A stretch of DNA of 64,000 bases from the NCBI RefSeq assembly GCF_004341515.1, contig NZ_SLZF01000005.1:310001-374000 (forward strand), written 5' to 3'. Each line of letters starts with the position of its first letter. Position 1 is the first letter of the stretch. This document shows, piece by piece, positions 17,037-27,187 of this stretch. The position numbers and the translations under genes were made by a program. A model generated the notes under the pieces. That model ran no database searches. It saw only the letters and a program-made list of their open reading frames with translations, and was not told the DNA's origin. This stretch comes from Allobosea sp. BK604. Lineage in GTDB: Bacteria > Pseudomonadota > Alphaproteobacteria > Rhizobiales > Beijerinckiaceae.

Positions 17037-20000
17037 TTACGACCCGATGCTGGCGCGAAGCGGCTGCAGTTCGTCGAGCAGCGCCCGCGCCTCCAGAAGG
17101 TCAGGCGTATCGAAGCCCTCGCCCATCGAGGCATAGGGTGCTGCGAGGATCTCCTGCGCCTGCGCATATTGCCCCTCCGCACGCAGATGCCGCGCGAGCC
17201 GCGTGGACGCCCGGAGCGTGAGGGCGAGAGCTCCTTGCGCCCTGGCGATCTCCACAGCCTGCCGAAAGCAAAGCGCCGCGGCGGGCCGATCCGTTGCGAG
17301 CAAGAGCTCGCCCTGGAGGAGACGCAGCCGCGTGTCGGCCCAGGTTTCCGCTAGGTCCTTGGCGACGGCATCGGCCTCTGCAAGGGCGGCGCTCGCCTCG
17401 TCCTCCCGGTGGGCCTTGACGCAGAGCTCGCCGAGGATCGCAAGATAATGCGGCAGCCTCAGTCCCGCGCCGGTCGCGCGCAGATCCCGCATGCCGTCAC
17501 GCAGCTGCGCGATGCCACGATCGAGATCCCCCTCCTCGGCGGAGGCCCAACCCGCCATGATCGTGGCCCAGGCAAGGTAGTAGCCGAAACCATGCTCGGC
17601 GCAGAGTGCGAAGGCGGCATCGGCATGCACGCGCACCAGCGCCGGCTCGCGGCGGAACTGGTGCAGCATCGCGGCATAGGACAGGGCGGCAACGAGACTG
17701 AACGGGTGGTCGATCCGCCGGGATAGCTCGATCGCTTCACCGACAGCCAGCAGGGCGCGGTCCGCGAAGCCGAGATGCCAATTGACATGGGACGCGTAGG
17801 CGCGGCCTTGGACATGGATGTTGACGCCCAACGCGAAAGCGTGACCGGGGTCGCCGGCACGCTCTATCTTGCCGCGCGCCGCCTCCAATTGGCTCAGGGC
17901 CAGGCCGTGCCGGCCCAGATGGAACAGGGGGAAGCCCAGCGCATGATGGGCGTCGGCCTGGCGCACGAGGTCGTCGCCCCGTTCGACCAGCGCGAGCAGC
18001 TCGGCGCCGAGCTCGCTCGAGCGGGTCAAATGACCGCGCACATGGTGGACATGGCACAGGCCGCGCAGTGCGCGGGCGCGATAGCTGTCGTGCCGGTGCC
18101 GGCGTGCGAGCTCTTCGGCCCTGGCATAGGCCGTCTCGACCTGGGGCGCCCCGAAGCCCTCGGTTGCGATCAATGGCGGTCCGAGAGCAACCTGGGCCTC
18201 GAGTTCCTGGCGCTCGCGCCTCTCGCCCGGCGGCGCGTCCCCGAGCATGGCGAGCGCTCGCGTCAGGTGTCCGATCGCCTCCTTGTTGGCCGAGCGCTGC
18301 CGCGCCAGCTGGCCGGCACGCAGCCACCAATCGACGGCCCGGTCGTGAATCCCGGCCTCCGAGAGATGACGGGCGAGGAGTTCGGGCTGGCGCTCGACGA
18401 CGGCTGGAAACCGCGCTTCGAGCGCGCTGGCGATGCGCGCATGCAGCAGCACCCGCCGGCTCTTGAGGAGGGTCGCATAGGCGACATCCTGGATCAGCGC
18501 ATGCTTGAAGGCATAGGTCGCGTTCGGCGGCTGGCCGCGCCGGAAGACCAGATCGGAGCCGACCAGCCTGGCGAGCGCTTCGCTGAAGGTCGGCTCCTGC
18601 AACGAGGACACCGCGGCCAGAAGATCGTGCTCGAACTCGCGGCCGATGCAGGCGCCTGTCTGGGCCAGCTCCTTGGCCGGTTCGAGCCGGTCGAGCCGGG
18701 CGAGGAGCGAGTCCTGCAAGGTCGAGGGAATGGCGAGCGCGGTCGGCGCGCCGATAAGCTCGAGGTGGTCGCCGCGGTCTCGCAACAGGCCGGATTCCAG
18801 GACCGTCCTGGTCAGCTCCTCGACAAAGAGCGGGATACCGTCCGTCTTGCTGGTGATCTGCGTCAGCACATCCGCCGGCAATGCCTTTCCGCCGACGACC
18901 CGGCCGGCGATCATCGCCACGTCGCCACGAACGAGCCGCGAGAGCGAAAAGGACGTGACGTGGGCATGACCGGTCCAGGGCGGACTGAACTCGGGCCGGA
19001 AGGTGATCACCACGAGCGCCCTCAGGCCCTGCACGCGTTCGGTCAGAAGATCCAGGAGTTCCATCGTCGAGGGATCGATCCAGTGCAGGTCCTCGAAGAC
19101 GGCGAGCACCGGCTGCCGGCAAGACAGGGCTTCGAACTGCCGAAGCAGGATCTCGAAGGTGCGCTGTTTCTGGCGGCCGGGCGTCGGGTCCAGGGTGGCG
19201 CGGGGGTCCGCGACCGGCAGCGACAACAGGGCGGCCATGAGCGCCTGTGCGTCTTCGTCGAGGCGCCTTGCATAAGGGGCGAGGAAGCTCTCCAGCTTGC
19301 CGAGCTTCTCCTGCGCCCCGTCCTCGCGCGTGAAGCCCGCGGCCCTCTCGAGCTGCCCGATCACCGGGAAGAGCGCACTGTTGATGTGATAGGGCGAACA
19401 GAAATGGTTCAGCACGGCGACGGGCTCCCCGGCGAGCGCTTCGCGCAGCGCCAGGATGATCCGCGACTTGCCGATTCCAGGTTCGCCGGACAGCAGCACC
19501 ACCTGCCCCTCGCCGGCCTTGGCCCAGCGCCAGCGCTCGAGAAGCAGCGTCAGTTCCGCCTCGCGCCCGACGATCGGCGCCAGCTCGCGGACATGCAGCG
19601 CCTCGAAGCGGCTCGCCGCGCGACCGGGGCCGAGCACGCGAAACGCCCGGGTCCGCGCCGCCAGTCCCTTGAGCGACGGGAACCCGAGATCCTCGACCTC
19701 GAACAACGCCCCCAGCAGCTCTCGCGTGCCCTCGCCGATCACCACCTCATTGGGCCGCGCGAGCGTTTGCAGGCGGGCGGCGAGATTCGGCGTCTCGCCG
19801 ACGACCGCCTCCTCCCGGGCCGCCCCCTCGCCGACCAGGTCGCCCACGACGACCAGGCCCGTGGCGATGCCGACCCGGGCTGCGAGCGGTTCGCCGGCCG
19901 GGCTCGCCAGGCGCCCGACCGCCTCGACGGCCGCCAGGCTGGCTCGCACGGCGCGCTCGGCCTCGTCCTCGTGCGCCCTCGGCCACCCGAAATAGGCGAG

Positions 20001-20444
20001 CACCCCGTCGCCCATCAATTTGGCGACATGGCCTTCGAAGCGCGTGAATCCAGCGGTCACCGCGTCCTGGTAGGCGCGCAGGAGCTTGCTCATGTCCTCG
20101 GGATCGAGCCGGGTCGAGAGAGCTGTCGAGCCGACCAGGTCGACGAAGACGACCGTCAGCTGCCGCCGCTCGGCTCCGCTTCGCGCTGGCTCCGCCGGCC
20201 GGAGCGCGGCCGGCGCCAACCCGGCGGCCGGATCATGGGCCGGGCCGTCGCCGCGCAGGCTTGCGATGGCCGCCAGGAGCTTGCGGCGATGGCCGATCGA
20301 GGTGATGCCGAGGCCGAGCAGGTCCTCCGCCGTCAGCTCGGGCAGGATGTCGATGCCGATGTCGTTGTCGCGGAACGCCTGCTCGTAATGCGAGAGCTGC
20401 AAGCCGCGCAGCCAGGTACCGATGTCCCAAGTACCGATGTCCAC
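17037..20444 (-). CDS. SAM domain-adenylate cyclase-ATPase-TPR signalling protein
   Basis: A 1135-residue multidomain protein. Residues about 1-65 form a SAM domain (LSHYEQAFRDNDIGIDILPE, then LTAEDLLGLGI). Residues about 92-270 form a class III nucleotide cyclase with metal aspartates in VFVDLVGSTALS (Asp102) and KLMGDGVLAYFG (Asp146). A STAND-like ATPase follows, with Walker A SGEPGIGKSR at 319-328, and the C-terminal half is TPR-like. This architecture is common in rhizobia and may couple a bound signal to cAMP formation. The N-terminus reads MDIGTWDIGTWLRG, where a 15 bp duplication repeats DIGTW. The gene stands alone, with no adjacent target. Confidence 0.9.
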   Translation of the reverse strand: MDIGTWDIGTWLRGLQLSHYEQAFRDNDIGIDILPELTAEDLLGLGITSIGHRRKLLAAIASLRGDGPAHDPAAGLAPAALRPAEPARSGAERRQLTVVFVDLVGSTALSTRLDPEDMSKLLRAYQDAVTAGFTRFEGHVAKLMGDGVLAYFGWPRAHEDEAERAVRASLAAVEAVGRLASPAGEPLAARVGIATGLVVVGDLVGEGAAREEAVVGETPNLAARLQTLARPNEVVIGEGTRELLGALFEVEDLGFPSLKGLAARTRAFRVLGPGRAASRFEALHVRELAPIVGREAELTLLLERWRWAKAGEGQVVLLSGEPGIGKSRIILALREALAGEPVAVLNHFCSPYHINSALFPVIGQLERAAGFTREDGAQEKLGKLESFLAPYARRLDEDAQALMAALLSLPVADPRATLDPTPGRQKQRTFEILLRQFEALSCRQPVLAVFEDLHWIDPSTMELLDLLTERVQGLRALVVITFRPEFSPPWTGHAHVTSFSLSRLVRGDVAMIAGRVVGGKALPADVLTQITSKTDGIPLFVEELTRTVLESGLLRDRGDHLELIGAPTALAIPSTLQDSLLARLDRLEPAKELAQTGACIGREFEHDLLAAVSSLQEPTFSEALARLVGSDLVFRRGQPPNATYAFKHALIQDVAYATLLKSRRVLLHARIASALEARFPAVVERQPELLARHLSEAGIHDRAVDWWLRAGQLARQRSANKEAIGHLTRALAMLGDAPPGERRERQELEAQVALGPPLIATEGFGAPQVETAYARAEELARRHRHDSYRARALRGLCHVHHVRGHLTRSSELGAELLALVERGDDLVRQADAHHALGFPLFHLGRHGLALSQLEAARGKIERAGDPGHAFALGVNIHVQGRAYASHVNWHLGFADRALLAVGEAIELSRRIDHPFSLVAALSYAAMLHQFRREPALVRVHADAAFALCAEHGFGYYLAWATIMAGWASAEEGDLDRGIAQLRDGMRDLRATGAGLRLPHYLAILGELCVKAHREDEASAALAEADAVAKDLAETWADTRLRLLQGELLLATDRPAAALCFRQAVEIARAQGALALTLRASTRLARHLRAEGQYAQAQEILAAPYASMGEGFDTPDLLEARALLDELQPLRASIGS

Positions 20445-20760
20445 ATCGATCCTCCACCAGTCGCCCCCGGCACGTCGCGACGCATGTAGCTCGACACCGA
20501 GGGCAAGCGGCCTGGATCAGGGCTCTGAAGGCGGCGCCGCGGCCGGCGGATCACGGCCTCGGCATCAACGTCACCCTTGCACCGGTCGGGCATTCCGGGC
20601 GGAATAGGCAGCCCGGATCATACCGGCGATGGACAGCGCCGCCAATCGGCGATGAGCCATGGCCGCCCGCAACCTGTCATGCAGCCGATCCCGTCAAGCG
20701 GTGGCAGGCCGGAGCCCGCATCCGGCACGAGATTGTCCTCGGACGATGACGGCGAAAATC
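20445..20760. other. Intergenic region, 316 bp
   Basis: This lies between the 5' end of the cyclase gene and the 3' end of the FAD oxidoreductase gene, both on the minus strand. I see no convincing gene, repeat copy or terminator hairpin with a T-run. The cyclase promoter must lie near its left end. Confidence 0.4.
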
Positions 20761-22065
20761 TCAACGTTCCGCCCCCGCAAGGACTTGCTCCCAGGCGATC
20801 TGGGCCGTCGCGCCCAAGCGCCTGAACGGCTCTGGAGGAAGCCAATTGGGGCCGCTCAGCGCGAGGCGGTCGCTCAGGAGCCGGGACTGCGACCCGCAGG
20901 CGAGTTCGGCCAGCAACCTGCCATGGATCGTGCCGCGCGTGACACCGGCGCCGCCACAGCCGACGGACGCGAATATTCCCGGTCGGACGCGCCCGAAATA
21001 GAAGGCGCCATTATGGGTCACGGCGGTCAGGCCGCCCCAGACATGCTCGAATTCGTGGCTTTTCATCTTCGGGAAGCGGTTCCGGTAGAGCCGCGCCAGC
21101 ATGGCCCGGACCTCAGCGGGATCGAGCTCGCTCTCATAGGAATCGCCGCTCCTGATGAGCAGGCGTCCCATGGTCTTCCTCATCGTCGTGCCCATGCGGT
21201 GCGCCGGCAGCGCGCCCCATTCCGGCTCTTCGCCCAGGAGGTTCAGCTGGGTCTCATCGAGCTCGGGCGTGAATGCGCCGTAGGTGTAGATGCCGATCAT
21301 CCGGTTGCGGACGATCCCCAGCGAGCGGGCATGCAGGTTGTTGGTGATGAAGAGCCGGTCCGCGACGAACTCGCCGCGGCTGGTCTGCACCCGGACCGGC
21401 GCATCGCCGCTGAACGCGTTCACGATGGTGTTCTCGATCAGGACGACGCCATCGGGCAGGCTGTCGGCGAGGCCCCGATGAAGCGCCGCCGGCTGGACGA
21501 GGGCCCGCGTCAGGGACTGGATGCCGTAGCGATAATAGTCGGTCCCCAGAATTCGCCGCAGTTCGTCGGATCGGTAGTCCCGCGAGGCGATGTTCCAGGC
21601 CTCGTAGCGATCGCGGGTCGCCCGAGCCGATGTCTCGCCAAGGGATGTGGCGGCGGCGGTGATCGCCGGCACGGTCTCCTGCCAGTTGCAGTCGATCGCG
21701 TGGGTCGCGACCAGCTGGCGCAGCCAGTCGAGCCCCGCCTGGACCAGCGCGATCTGCCGCGCGGCCCAATCCTCGGTGAATCCGGCGGCATTGGCGCTCG
21801 GCTCGCCGGGATTGACCAGCAGGAAGCCGGAATTGCGGCCCGAGGCCCCTTCCCCGATGGACGAGGCATCGAGCAGGAGCACCTCTTCGCCCGGAACGAG
21901 CTCGGCCAGCCGGCGCGCAGCGGCGAGGCCGGTATAGCCCGCGCCGACGATGATGGTGCGGAAGCGCCGGTCCTTCGGGACCTGTTCCCGGGCGATGCGG
22001 TGCGGGAGCAAGGCGTTCCAGCCCGAGCGTGACCTGTAGGCGGGGGCTGCGTTCGAGCTTTTCAT
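20761..22065 (-). CDS. FAD-dependent amine oxidase, DAO family (PuuB/OrdL-like)
   Basis: A 434-residue flavoenzyme. The dinucleotide-binding site is TIIVGAGYTGLAAARRLAEL with the following acid in VLLLDASSIGEGASGRNSGF. The C-terminal FAD-contact region FYFGRVRPGIFASVGCGGAG followed by VTRGT is typical of the PuuB/OrdL branch, which includes gamma-glutamylputrescine oxidase. It is the last gene of the leftward operon with gamma-glutamyltransferase and a peptide importer, 30 bp after the ATPase gene. It may oxidise an amine or N-alkyl amino acid released from, or still attached to, the gamma-glutamyl group. Family is sure; substrate is inferred. Confidence 0.88.
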   Translation of the reverse strand: MKSSNAAPAYRSRSGWNALLPHRIAREQVPKDRRFRTIIVGAGYTGLAAARRLAELVPGEEVLLLDASSIGEGASGRNSGFLLVNPGEPSANAAGFTEDWAARQIALVQAGLDWLRQLVATHAIDCNWQETVPAITAAATSLGETSARATRDRYEAWNIASRDYRSDELRRILGTDYYRYGIQSLTRALVQPAALHRGLADSLPDGVVLIENTIVNAFSGDAPVRVQTSRGEFVADRLFITNNLHARSLGIVRNRMIGIYTYGAFTPELDETQLNLLGEEPEWGALPAHRMGTTMRKTMGRLLIRSGDSYESELDPAEVRAMLARLYRNRFPKMKSHEFEHVWGGLTAVTHNGAFYFGRVRPGIFASVGCGGAGVTRGTIHGRLLAELACGSQSRLLSDRLALSGPNWLPPEPFRRLGATAQIAWEQVLAGAER

Positions 22066-22095
22066 CTCACATCACGGCGCGGTGCCGTCCCGGCT

Positions 22096-23721
22096 TCAGT
22101 CTGCGATCATGCGTTCGCTCGCTAGGCCCGGCACGGCCGCCAGCAGTTCGCGGGTGTAGCTCGCTTCGGGCTCCTGGAAGACGCGCTGCGCCGGACCGAG
22201 CTCGACGATCCTGCCACGCTGCATCACCGCGATCCGATCGCAGATATTGGAAGCGACGCGCAGGTCATGCGTCACGAAGATCATGGCGAAGCCGATGCGG
22301 CGCTGCAGGTCCTCGAACAGGCGCAGCACCTGGGCCTGCACGGAGACGTCGAGAGCCGAAACCGCCTCGTCCGCGACGATGATCGCAGGCTCCATGGCAA
22401 GCGCGCGGGCAATGCAGATCCGCTGGCGCTGGCCGCCGGAGAACTCGTGCGGGAAACGGTCGAGCGCGTCGCGCCTGAGCCCGACGAGCTCCATCAGATC
22501 CTCGGCGCGCGCGATGGCATCACCACGCGAAAGCCCGTGCTGGACCGGGCCTTCGATCAGGGATTGCCCGATGCGCCGGCGCGGATTGAGCGACTTGTAG
22601 GGGTCCTGGAAGACCATCTGGATATGGCGGCGCATGTCGCGCAGGGCCGCACCGGCGAGCCCCGCGATATCCTGCCCCTTGAACAGGATGCGCCCGGAAT
22701 CCGGCGTCTCGAACCGCAGCAGCGTCTTCGCGAGGCTGGTCTTGCCCGAGCCGGATTCGCCGACCACGCCGAGCGTCTCGCCCGCCGCGAGCGTGAAGGA
22801 CACGGCATCGAGCGCCCGCGTCTCCCGCCTGGCGCCGAAGAAGCTGGTATTCCGATAGGTCAGGGACAGTGCCTCGACCGCGATGACCGGCGTATCCGCC
22901 GCATCCGGCCGGGAGCGGTAGCGGAAACGTGGTACGGCCTCGATCAGGGCACGCGTATAGGGATGTTCCGGCGCCTTCAGCACCTTCTCGGGCGCGCCAT
23001 GCTCGACGATGTCGCCCTGGCGCATCACCACGACATGATCCGCGACATCGGCCACCACGCCGAAATCATGGGTGATCATCAGGACGCCGCTATCGTGCTT
23101 GGTGAGCAATTCGCGGAAGAGCCTGAGGATCTGGGCCTGGGTGGTGACATCGAGCGCCGTCGTCGGCTCGTCGGCGATGATCAGCGCCGGCTCCAGCGCC
23201 AGCGCCATGGCGATCATGACGCGCTGGCGTTGCCCGCCGGAGAGCTGATGCGGATAGGCCCGCGCGAGCCGCTCCGGCTCCGGGAGCTGGACGTCGGCCA
23301 TCAGCTCGCGCACGCGCGCCTGCCTCTGCTCCGCGCTCGTGCCGGGCCGGTGAATCTGCAGCACTTCGGCGATCTGGTCGCCGACGCGCATGACCGGGTT
23401 CAGCGCGGTCAGCGGCTCCTGGAAGATCATCGCCATTCGGCTGCCGCGCAGCTGGCAAAGCCGCTCCGGCGAGGCGACGGCGATGTCCTCGCCCTCAAGC
23501 CTGATCGTGCCTCCGGAGATGCGCAGCACCTTCTCGGGCAAGAGCCGCATCACCGCCGCGGCGGTGACCGACTTGCCGGAACCGGATTCACCGACCACGC
23601 ACAGGATCTGCCGACGATGCACGTCGAACGAGACGTTGCGCACCGCATGGCTCCGGTCGAGGCCCTCCGGCAGCGCGACGCTCAGGTTCTCGATCCGCAG
23701 GATCGGTTCGCAGGTGGTCAT
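22096..23721 (-). CDS. Peptide ABC importer ATPase with two fused nucleotide-binding domains (GsiA/DppDF-like)
   Basis: A 541-residue fusion of DppD- and DppF-type subunits. Domain 1 has Walker A GESGSGKSV, signature QLSGGQRQRVMIAMALA and Walker B LIIADEPTTALD. Domain 2 has GESGSGKTS, FSGGQRQRICIARALAMEP and IIVADEAVSALDVS. The second Walker B reads DEAVSALD rather than the more usual DEPVSALD. The start overlaps the stop of the permease gene by ATGA. A fused ATPase is known from the glutathione importer GsiA, which fits the gamma-glutamyltransferase in the same operon. Confidence 0.92.
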   Translation of the reverse strand: MTTCEPILRIENLSVALPEGLDRSHAVRNVSFDVHRRQILCVVGESGSGKSVTAAAVMRLLPEKVLRISGGTIRLEGEDIAVASPERLCQLRGSRMAMIFQEPLTALNPVMRVGDQIAEVLQIHRPGTSAEQRQARVRELMADVQLPEPERLARAYPHQLSGGQRQRVMIAMALALEPALIIADEPTTALDVTTQAQILRLFRELLTKHDSGVLMITHDFGVVADVADHVVVMRQGDIVEHGAPEKVLKAPEHPYTRALIEAVPRFRYRSRPDAADTPVIAVEALSLTYRNTSFFGARRETRALDAVSFTLAAGETLGVVGESGSGKTSLAKTLLRFETPDSGRILFKGQDIAGLAGAALRDMRRHIQMVFQDPYKSLNPRRRIGQSLIEGPVQHGLSRGDAIARAEDLMELVGLRRDALDRFPHEFSGGQRQRICIARALAMEPAIIVADEAVSALDVSVQAQVLRLFEDLQRRIGFAMIFVTHDLRVASNICDRIAVMQRGRIVELGPAQRVFQEPEASYTRELLAAVPGLASERMIAD

Positions 23722-24599
23722 GACGACACCTTCGCGGCGCGGGACAGCCTGGGGTCGAGCCGGTCACGCAGCCCGTCGCCGAGCAGGTTCACCGCCATCA
23801 CCGTCACGGCGAGGAACAGGCCGGGCGCGATGATCGTCCATGGCGCGCGCTGGAACACCGCACGTCCCTCGGCGAGCACATTGCCCCAGCTCGGGATATC
23901 CGGCGGGAAGCCGACGCCGAGGAAGCCGAGCACGGCCTCGGCCAGGATCGCCGCGGCGAACATGTAGGTCGTCTGCACGATCAGCGGCGCGATGCAGCTC
24001 GGCAGGATATGGCGCAGCAGCACCAGCAGCGGCGGGATGCCGAGCCCTTCCGCCGCACGCACATAGGATTCCTCGCGCACGCTGAGCACGACGCTGCGCA
24101 CCAGCCGCGTGACGCGCGGGATCTCGGAGAAGGTGATCGCGGCGACGATGGTGACGACGCTCGGGCCGACAAGCGAGACGAGCGCCACGGCGAAGAGGAT
24201 GCCGGGGATCGCCATGATGCCATCCATGATCCGCATCACGATCGGGTCGAGCCAACGGAAATAGCCCGTCAGCAGGCCGATCGCGGTGCCGACGGCCGCG
24301 CCCGCGAGCGCCGCGAGCAGACCGACGAGCAGGGAGATGCGGCCGCCATGCAGGACCAGCGCGAAGACATCCCGGCCGAGCGCATCCGTGCCGAACCAGA
24401 ACTCCTCGCCCGGTGGTCGCAGCCGCTGCCGCGGCCGGATGAGGAAGGCGTCGTCGCCGGTGATCAGCGGTGCGAACACGGCGAGCAGGACGATCGCCAG
24501 CAGCAGGATGCCGCTCAGCAGCGCGACCCGGTTCGTCAGCAGCGCCTCGACGAGGACGTTGCGCCGCGCGATGGAGGAAGCCTGTCCGGTTGCCGACAT
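23718..24599 (-). CDS. Peptide ABC importer permease, DppC/GsiD class
   Basis: A 293-residue inner-membrane permease with an N-terminal segment (VALLSGILLLAIVLLAVFAP) and five further segments. The WFGTDALGRDVFALVLHGGR motif is diagnostic of DppC. The EAA loop is YVRAAEGLGIPPLLVLLRHI, which contacts the ATPase. I chose the ATG at 24599 because GAGG lies six bases upstream; a TTG at 24611 would overlap the preceding stop. Confidence 0.92.
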   Translation of the reverse strand: MSATGQASSIARRNVLVEALLTNRVALLSGILLLAIVLLAVFAPLITGDDAFLIRPRQRLRPPGEEFWFGTDALGRDVFALVLHGGRISLLVGLLAALAGAAVGTAIGLLTGYFRWLDPIVMRIMDGIMAIPGILFAVALVSLVGPSVVTIVAAITFSEIPRVTRLVRSVVLSVREESYVRAAEGLGIPPLLVLLRHILPSCIAPLIVQTTYMFAAAILAEAVLGFLGVGFPPDIPSWGNVLAEGRAVFQRAPWTIIAPGLFLAVTVMAVNLLGDGLRDRLDPRLSRAAKVSS

Positions 24600-24607
24600 C
24601 ACCGGCC

Positions 24608-25549
24608 TCAATAGCGAATGCGCGGATCGACGATCACATAGGCGATGTCGATCAACAGGTTCACGCCGACATAGATCAGCGCGAAGAACAGCATCAGCCC
24701 CTGCACGACCGGATAGTCGCGGGCGAGGATCGCATCGATCGTCAGTCGGCCGACGCCGGGCAGGTTGAAGACGCTTTCGGTCACCACCACGCCGCTGATC
24801 AGGAGCGCGATGCCCAGGCCGATCACGGTGATGATCGGCACAGCGGCGTTCGGCAGCGCATGGCGCCAGAGCACGCGGCGCTCGACATTGCCCTTGGCGC
24901 GGGCCGTGCGGACGAAATCCTCGCCGAGCACTTCCAGCAGGCTCGAGCGCGTGACACGCGAGATCAGCGCCATGAAGACCAGCGCCAGCGTCAGCGACGG
25001 CAGGGCGAGATGGCGCAGCGCGGCGAGCGGATCCTCGAACGGGCTGACATAGCCCTGGACCGGAAAGAGATCGGCCTTCACCGAGAGCAGCAGGATCAGG
25101 ATATAGCCGATCACGAAGGCCGGCACGGAGAAGCCGACGACCGAGAGCATCATCACGGCCCGGTCGATCCAGCTGTTATGGCGCCAGGCGGCGACGGCGC
25201 CGAGCGGCACCGCGATCACCACCGTGATCAGGATCGCGCTCAGGGCCAGGACGAGCGTCGGCTCCAGCCTGTCGAAGATCAGGCTGAGCACCGGGACCTT
25301 GGAGAGAATCGAGAAGCCGAGGTCGCCGCGGGCGATGGCGGCGAGCCAGGTGAAATATTGCACGACCAGCGGCTGGTCGAGCCCCATCTGCGAGCGGATG
25401 CGCGCGAGCGCCTCCGGCCCGGCGCTCTCGCCGGCGATGATCAGCGCGGGATCGCCGGGGCTCAATCGCAAGAGCAGGAAGACGATGGTGGCGACGACGA
25501 GCATCACCGGCACCGCCATCGCGATCCTGAGTGCGATCAACCGCAGCAT
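24608..25549 (-). CDS. Peptide ABC importer permease, DppB/GsiC class
   Basis: A 313-residue permease with the DppB opening MLRLIALRIAMAVPVMLVV, the periplasmic RLSPGDPALIIAGES loop, and the EAA loop FVRTARAKGNVERRVLWRHA followed by LPNAAVPIITVIGL. Its ATG shares a base with the stop of the binding-protein gene (TGATG), so expression is coupled. It forms the pore with the DppC-type subunit downstream. Confidence 0.93.
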   Translation of the reverse strand: MLRLIALRIAMAVPVMLVVATIVFLLLRLSPGDPALIIAGESAGPEALARIRSQMGLDQPLVVQYFTWLAAIARGDLGFSILSKVPVLSLIFDRLEPTLVLALSAILITVVIAVPLGAVAAWRHNSWIDRAVMMLSVVGFSVPAFVIGYILILLLSVKADLFPVQGYVSPFEDPLAALRHLALPSLTLALVFMALISRVTRSSLLEVLGEDFVRTARAKGNVERRVLWRHALPNAAVPIITVIGLGIALLISGVVVTESVFNLPGVGRLTIDAILARDYPVVQGLMLFFALIYVGVNLLIDIAYVIVDPRIRY

Positions 25550-27126
25550 CAGGCTTTGCTCACGTCCCAGGCGACCATCACCGCCGATGGCACATAGTCG
25601 GAGACGGTGGCGCGGAACGCCTCATAGTCGAAATAGGTGCCGAGCGGGATGTAGAAGACCTGCTGATAGGCGCGCTTCTGCATCTCCTCGACGATCGCCT
25701 TCTGCTTGGCCGGATCGGTCTCGCGCTGGTAGCGCCCCTTGAGCGCCTCGGTCTCGGGATCGTCGACGAAGCCGGTATAGGCCGCCTTGCCGCGCGCATC
25801 GAAATTCAGGTTGCCGAGCGGCGAGATCAGGTCGATCCGGTCGAAGACCGCGTGCGCGAGGTTCCAGCCGCCCTCGGCGACGGGCTCGGGCTTGGCACGG
25901 CGTGCCAGGAAGGCGCTCCATTCCATGGTCTGGATCTCGGAGGGGATGCCGATCTGGCGGAGCAGCTGCTGGGTCAGCGGCGCGAGAGGCGCGAAGGAGG
26001 CGACATCGCCGGGCGTGATGATGACGACCTTCTCGCCCTTGTAGCCAGCCTCCTGCAGCAGCGCCTTGGCCTTGGCGAGATTGGGCTTGCCGGTATCGGG
26101 AAAGCCGATAGCGGTCTCCAGCGGCGTGCCGCAGCCGAAGAAGGCCGGGCAGATCTGATAGGATTCGGGATCGCCGATCGAGGCGTCCATGTAGTCCTGC
26201 TGGGTGACGACCGCCTGAACGGCCTGCCGGACCTTGAGATTGTCGAAGGGCGGCTGGGCCCAGTTGAAGCGGATGGTCGAGGCGCTCGGCCCGGCCTTGC
26301 GCCGGACCACGACATCCTTGTTGCCCTGGAGCAGGGAGCGCTGGTCGGCGTTCAGGCTTTCCAGCAGGTCGATCTCGCCCTTGGCCAGCGCGTTGATCGC
26401 GGTCTGGCGGCTCGGGAACCAGACCACTTCGACACGGTCGACCTTGACGACCTTGCCGCCGGCCAGGCCACTCGCCGGCTCGCTGCGCGGGACGTATTTC
26501 TCGTTGCGCTCATAGGCCCAGCTGACGCCGGGGCGGAACTCGGCGGGCAGGAAGCGGAACGGCCCGGAGCCGACCACCTCCTCCAGCACCTTGTCGGCCG
26601 GGAGGTCGGCGATGCGCTTGGGCATGACGTAGAGCGGGATCGAGCTCGGCCGCGCGAAGGCCTCGAACATCGGGCCGAACGGCTCCTTCAGCGAGATGCG
26701 GAACGACTTGTCGTCGAGCGCCTCCATCCCCGTCGTGACGGCGGCGAGGCGCAGGCCGATGACATCCTTCTTCGCCCAGCGCGCGATCGAGGCGATGCAG
26801 TCGGCCGCGGTGACCGGCTGCCCGTCATGGAAAGCCAGGCCGTCACGCAAAGTGAAGGTGTAGGCCAGCTTGTCGGGGCTGATCGACCATTCCTTCACCA
26901 TCTGCGGTTGCGGCCGGTACTGCGCATCGACCGCGAACAGCGTGTCATAGACCATGAAGGCATGGTTGCGGGTGATGTAGGCGTTGGTGACGACCGGGTC
27001 GAGCACGCGCAGGGCCGCGTGCGGCGCCAGCCGCAACGTCTTCTTTCCCTGCGCCCGCGCGGGATTCATCGTGGCGAAAAGTGCGCCGGCGGACAGCGCC
27101 AGGGCCTCGCGTCGGTTGATCAGCAT
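25549..27126 (-). CDS. Peptide/nickel-type (family 5) ABC substrate-binding protein
   Basis: A 525-residue periplasmic binding protein of the DppA/OppA/GsiB class. The signal MLINRREALALSAGALFA has a twin-arginine look and ends near ARAQ. Family 5 signatures are MVKEWSISPDKLAYTFTLRD and GLAFHDGQPVTAADCIASI in the mature part. I chose the ATG at 27126; the frame continues upstream but without signal character. It follows the gamma-glutamyltransferase gene by about 60 bp. Gamma-glutamyl peptides or amides are a reasonable guess for its ligand. Confidence 0.9.
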   Translation of the reverse strand: MLINRREALALSAGALFATMNPARAQGKKTLRLAPHAALRVLDPVVTNAYITRNHAFMVYDTLFAVDAQYRPQPQMVKEWSISPDKLAYTFTLRDGLAFHDGQPVTAADCIASIARWAKKDVIGLRLAAVTTGMEALDDKSFRISLKEPFGPMFEAFARPSSIPLYVMPKRIADLPADKVLEEVVGSGPFRFLPAEFRPGVSWAYERNEKYVPRSEPASGLAGGKVVKVDRVEVVWFPSRQTAINALAKGEIDLLESLNADQRSLLQGNKDVVVRRKAGPSASTIRFNWAQPPFDNLKVRQAVQAVVTQQDYMDASIGDPESYQICPAFFGCGTPLETAIGFPDTGKPNLAKAKALLQEAGYKGEKVVIITPGDVASFAPLAPLTQQLLRQIGIPSEIQTMEWSAFLARRAKPEPVAEGGWNLAHAVFDRIDLISPLGNLNFDARGKAAYTGFVDDPETEALKGRYQRETDPAKQKAIVEEMQKRAYQQVFYIPLGTYFDYEAFRATVSDYVPSAVMVAWDVSKA

Positions 27127-27187
27127 TGGTTCCGTTCCCTTTGTCGAGCGGGTTGCGTGCCCGCTTCGTCGATGAATTGCGTTTTCG

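Noticed and set aside
17775-20489. Plus-strand frame of 904 codons
   Set aside because: Mirror of the SAM-cyclase-ATPase gene on the minus strand; no recognisable domain.
22267-23967. Plus-strand frame of 566 codons
   Set aside because: Opposite the fused ATPase gene, which carries two complete ABC motif sets.
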